Shown: positions 6,615 through 9,371 of the stretch, piece after piece | Position numbering within the stretch: position 1 is the stretch's first letter | Layout: each line of letters opens with the position of its first letter | From: an uncultured Pirellulaceae bacterium | Lineage (GTDB): Bacteria > Planctomycetota > Planctomycetia > Pirellulales > Pirellulaceae | Direction: 5' to 3' | NCBI GenBank assembly: GCA_934278005.1 | Contig: CAKQWG010000129.1 | Coordinates: 1-9,371 of the forward strand | DNA: 9,371 nt | The notes under the pieces: model-generated | The model's database searches: none | The model's input: only the letters and a program-made list of their open reading frames with translations | Told to the model about the DNA's origin: nothing | Program-made: the position numbers and the translations under genes

Positions 6615-6705
6615 GAGCAGTGGTGTCCAACAGATAGGGTGTCGAGAACGCTGTGGAGTGTCGAGGGGGCTCCAAAGCGTTTAAACTAGAGCGCACGGTC
6701 ACCCG

Positions 6706-8760
6706 ATGCCGCTCACTCAACGCCGCCTTCATATCGCTACGGACCAGCACATGATATCCACTCAAGAACCAACCTTTGCCAAAGTTCGCAAGTTAGCTTC
6801 TGCCTGCAGAAGGTTCGCGCTAGCGATTGCCTTCGCAACCGAGGCCTGCGCGACTCATCTAGTAGCGATTCCAGTGCTAATTGTTCCACTGGCGGCGACA
6901 CAGGTACGAGCGACTGAGACGTGGGCGAACGATAAGGCGCAGGCGAGGCACGCGCAGGCAACTGAGCTGAGCGGTCAAGCTACCTATCGCGGCCCGGTCG
7001 ACTTAGTGGTGGCTGACGATGAGTCATGGAGTGTGACACTCAACGAGCTATCCAGCACGCTTTCGCTGATCGACCTGCGCACGCAAAAAGTTGTCACGGA
7101 ACTGGCTTGTTCAGGTCGCCCGACAGCCTGCGCAAAATTGCCCGGCGATGAACTGCTGGTCACCTGTTACGATGCAGGTATCGTCAAGCGACTGCGCGTG
7201 GTGAGCATCCAAGGGGCGCCTACGAGCTTGCAGGCGCTAGCGGAGATCGACACCGGATTCCAACCACTTGGCGTGGCAGTGCATCCGGGTACCGATCCGG
7301 ATAGCGCACGAGCTTACGTGAGCTTGATGGCCTCTGGTGAAGTTGCGGAAATCAACCTGGGCGACAATAGCGTAATACGACGCTGGCGAGTGGGAGAGTG
7401 GCCGCGCTACCTGGCTGTTACAAGTGACGGAACAAAGCTGGCTGTAGGCCTAAGTGGCGAAAGCTCCGTAGCCATCTTCGACTTACCCAGCGGCGAACTT
7501 GCTTACGATGAACCGCTCAGCGGCGGTATCAATATGGGGCACATGCGCTGCTCGGCCGATGGCCAGTACGTCTACTTTCCGTGGATGATCTATCGCAGCA
7601 ACCCCATCGATCGTGGCAACATTCGCCGCGGCTGGGTGCTGGCCAGTCGCATTGCACGAGTGCGGCTAGATGGACCCTCGATTCGCGAAGCGATCTCACT
7701 GGATCCACCGGGCCTAGCCGTGGCCGACCCACATGGCTTGGCTGTCACACCGGACCAGTCGATGATGGCGGTCACGTCGGCAGGAACGCATGAACTGCTC
7801 GTCTACAGCATTGCCAAGATGCCCTTTGTGGGCGCCGGTGGACCCGGTGATCTAATCGATGAACAATTGCTGCGGGATCGCGACGCATTCTACCGTATTG
7901 AACTGGGCGGACGACCGTTGGCTATTGAACCGTCCCGAGACAATCGGACAGTCTGGATCGTTAATCATTCGCTGGACGTACTGCAGCGAGTCGATTTGGA
8001 AAGTCGTCAAGTGACCGCGAGCATTTCACTTGGACAGCCGGCAGAAGAGCCCGCACAGCAGCTGGTGCATCGCGGCATGGAGATCTTCCACGACGCGACG
8101 CGCAGCTTGGATCAGTGGTATAGTTGCCGCTCCTGCCACTTGGACGGCGGCTCAAACGCCAAGGCCATGGACACTTGGAACGATGGCAGTCCATTGACTG
8201 CCAAGACCGTACTGCCGCTGGCCGGCGTTATCGATACGGGCCCATGGACGTGGCATGGCTGGCAGCAAGACCTAGATGAGTCGATTCAAAATTCCTTTGT
8301 CTCCACCATGCAGGGTGCTGAGGCTTCGGAGGCCGATTTAGCCGCCGTTCGCGCCTACTTAGCCTCGTTACAGCTGCCGCCGAATCCGTTTCGTCGCGCT
8401 CTGGATAATCCACCTGCACAAAGCTCTCCTGGACTGGAACAGTTTGCCGAGCAAGTCTCCCAGGGAGAGAAGCTGTTTCACTCCGAGCAGGTGGGTTGCG
8501 CGCAATGCCACGCCGGCCCCCGACACAGCGACGGTCTGGTGCACGACGTCGGACTCGGCGGTGCGTCGGATGTCTATGAGGGGTTCAATACGCCGAGTCT
8601 GACCGGCGTCTATCAGAAAGTTCGCCTGCTTCATGACGGAAGATCCAAATCGCTGCGAGACGTGCTGACGAATTGGCATCTCCCCAGCGAGATAGGCGGC
8701 GGCGCCGAACTGGACGCCGAGCAGATCGAACAGTTGGTGGCTTATCTTAAGACGTTGTAG
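6706..8760 (+). CDS. Periplasmic beta-propeller / di-heme cytochrome c protein (MauG/CCP-like)
   Basis: 684-residue fusion. Residues about 25-69 form a long signal-peptide-like region (basic KVRK and CRR, then a hydrophobic run to VRA), consistent with export for heme attachment. Residues about 95-445 are a YVTN-type beta-propeller with repeated strands such as DLVVADDESWSVTLNELSST (99-118), WPRYLAVTSDGTKLAVGLSG (232-251) and PHGLAVTPDQSMMAVTSAG (342-360). The C-terminal part (about 452-684) has two c-type heme sites, CRSCH (474-478) and CAQCH (598-602), and the segment LLHDGRSKSLRDVL (641-654) typical of the di-heme cytochrome c peroxidase / MauG superfamily. It probably does oxidase or peroxidase-type redox chemistry on an unknown partner, with the propeller as a binding platform. 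The start is the ATG at 6706; an ATG at 6751 also leaves the signal region intact, and neither has a clear ribosome site. It is transcribed alone, divergently from the lyase. Confidence 0.87.
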   Translation: MPLTQRRLHIATDQHMISTQEPTFAKVRKLASACRRFALAIAFATEACATHLVAIPVLIVPLAATQVRATETWANDKAQARHAQATELSGQATYRGPVDLVVADDESWSVTLNELSSTLSLIDLRTQKVVTELACSGRPTACAKLPGDELLVTCYDAGIVKRLRVVSIQGAPTSLQALAEIDTGFQPLGVAVHPGTDPDSARAYVSLMASGEVAEINLGDNSVIRRWRVGEWPRYLAVTSDGTKLAVGLSGESSVAIFDLPSGELAYDEPLSGGINMGHMRCSADGQYVYFPWMIYRSNPIDRGNIRRGWVLASRIARVRLDGPSIREAISLDPPGLAVADPHGLAVTPDQSMMAVTSAGTHELLVYSIAKMPFVGAGGPGDLIDEQLLRDRDAFYRIELGGRPLAIEPSRDNRTVWIVNHSLDVLQRVDLESRQVTASISLGQPAEEPAQQLVHRGMEIFHDATRSLDQWYSCRSCHLDGGSNAKAMDTWNDGSPLTAKTVLPLAGVIDTGPWTWHGWQQDLDESIQNSFVSTMQGAEASEADLAAVRAYLASLQLPPNPFRRALDNPPAQSSPGLEQFAEQVSQGEKLFHSEQVGCAQCHAGPRHSDGLVHDVGLGGASDVYEGFNTPSLTGVYQKVRLLHDGRSKSLRDVLTNWHLPSEIGGGAELDAEQIEQLVAYLKTL

Positions 8761-8832
8761 GTGGGGTATGCTTCTAGCTTGCGAGTGGCGTATGCTTCTA
8801 GCTTGCGAGTGGCGTAAGCTTCTAGCTTGCGA
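8761..8832 (+). repeat. 24-nt GTGG hairpin repeats, three units, abutting a stop codon
   Basis: Three exact tandem units (8761-8784, 8785-8808, 8809-8832) of the same family as 2548-2741. The first begins at the base after the cytochrome TAG and is in the sense of that gene. It has G at unit position 5 (G-G mismatch with 23), a hybrid of the two subtypes. The third has arms CGTAAGCT and AGCTTGCG, which pair at all 8 positions including one G-T wobble. No T-tract follows, so this is not a classical terminator, though it would sit in the 3' untranslated RNA. Confidence 0.92.
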
Positions 8833-8895
8833 AAGAAAAGAGTCGTGATAGCCGTTTTATGCAGTTGACGTTTGACTCGACGCCACCTTGCTTCC

Positions 8896-8947
8896 GCTAA
8901 ATAAGTGCGCTTTGTTAACTCCGTGCCTTGGTGCCTCCGTGAGAGAC
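8896..8947 (+). repeat. Short 8-bp periodic element in the convergent spacer
   Basis: CTCCGTGC, CTTGGTGC and CTCCGTGA lie end to end at 8919-8942, an 8-bp period with three changes, preceded by an A/T-rich CTAAATAAG. From memory, similar strings built on CCGTGCC/GGTGCC occur between genes in several environmental bacteria, but I cannot verify this here. The rest of the 8833-8978 spacer, between two convergent genes, shows no terminator with a T-tract. Confidence 0.4.
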
Positions 8948-8978
8948 ATTTACAAGAGCGAGATGATGGATGCTGGGG

Positions 8979-9371
8979 TCACTCGCGAAAGGCATCGGAA
9001 GCGTCGAAATGCTCGTAGTCGCGCACCAACCAACGCTCGCCGTCTTCGACAAAATATGCTTTTACGAAACGCGGGATGCGGGCTTGGTGGCCGTGGCCTT
9101 GGACATCGACGATCACACTGAACTCGGCCACCGCGGTACGTGGGGTACTGTTCCGGTTAACCAACACCGACCTCAGACGAGTCATGCGAGCTTCGCGAAA
9201 GGTGTACTGCGGTAGCTCCTGCTCGGCGCGCCTCAAGCCTTGCACTGCGTTGGGGGAGATATAACTGCGCACGCGTGGCAAGTCATTGGCCTCCACGGCA
9301 GCGGCAACTTGATTGATCGTCGCGATCACTTTTTCTCGATCGGTTTCAACTCGCAGTGAAACTAGGACCAA
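8979..9371 (-). CDS. NTF2/SnoaL-like protein, 3' part (cut by window edge)
   Basis: The last 130 codons of a minus-strand gene whose start lies beyond the right edge; the TTG at the border is probably not the start. The visible part opens with VSLRVETDREKVIATINQ, then a helix with AVEANDLPRVRSYIS, followed by strands such as TAVAEFSVIVDV (79-90) and RFVKAYFVEDGERWLVRDYE (101-120). This helix-then-curved-sheet pattern, ending in a strand with GERWLVRDYE, fits the NTF2-like / SnoaL-like fold. The hydrophobic start at the window edge could be the end of a membrane anchor, but this cannot be decided. The role is unknown; many such domains are small-ligand-binding or non-catalytic. It is convergent with the cytochrome gene, with 218 nt between the stops. 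Confidence 0.6.
   Translation of the reverse strand: MVLVSLRVETDREKVIATINQVAAAVEANDLPRVRSYISPNAVQGLRRAEQELPQYTFREARMTRLRSVLVNRNSTPRTAVAEFSVIVDVQGHGHQARIPRFVKAYFVEDGERWLVRDYEHFDASDAFRE

Noticed and set aside
6679..6686. GTTTAAAC palindrome as an operator before the cytochrome gene
   Set aside because: A single 8-bp palindrome with no second site or promoter around it is not enough to call a binding site.
8761..8832. Classical intrinsic terminator after the cytochrome gene
   Set aside because: The hairpins are not followed by a T-tract and there are three tandem units; REP-like repeats explain them better.

Overview
The window looks like chromosomal DNA of a planctomycete, most likely a Pirellulales / Rhodopirellula-type organism. 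This is inferred from three things: moderate-to-high GC; the mix of proteins (ThuA-domain protein, heparinase II/III-like lyase, beta-propeller fused to a di-heme cytochrome c domain); and intergenic DNA full of short hairpin repeats. I ran no database search. No rRNA, tRNA, CRISPR array, integrase or complete insertion sequence is visible.

Layout: (1) 1-198 holds GTAG-headed hairpin repeats, then a minus-strand DinB-fold protein gene (199-684). (2) A minus-strand two-gene operon, 889-2507, encodes a ThuA-domain protein followed by a HAD phosphatase of the sucrose-phosphate-phosphatase type. The two genes overlap by a shared TTGA, so their translation is probably coupled. (3) 2548-2741 is a two-sided array of 24-nt GTGG-headed hairpin repeats, four units facing three. 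(4) A minus-strand conserved-looking helical protein of unknown function (2750-3286) has a good Shine-Dalgarno and a plausible promoter. (5) 3399-3562 holds four exact-period 41-bp repeats, each with a GTGG-headed hairpin core. (6) A large secreted heparinase II-like polysaccharide lyase lies on the minus strand (3667-6402). (7) A roughly 300-bp divergent spacer carries a 13-bp tandem repeat. (8) A plus-strand periplasmic beta-propeller/di-heme cytochrome (6706-8760) is abutted at its stop codon by three more 24-nt GTGG repeats (8761-8832). (9) The 3' part of a minus-strand NTF2/SnoaL-like protein runs off the right edge (8979-9371).

How the genes fit together: ThuA and the HAD phosphatase form the only clear functional unit, and both belong to families acting on disaccharides or their derivatives. 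The lyase and the cytochrome protein are exported enzymes that are divergently placed. They look like ordinary accessory planctomycete functions rather than one pathway.

The most interesting signal is non-coding. Three sequence-distinct repeat families share one design: a GTRG tetranucleotide followed at once by a 7-8 bp stem with a 3-4 nt loop, all in 24 nt. In one family two stem pairs have changed on both sides, so that pairing is kept. This resembles REP/BIME elements mobilised by RAYT (REP-associated tyrosine) transposases. No RAYT gene is in the window, so that link is inference.
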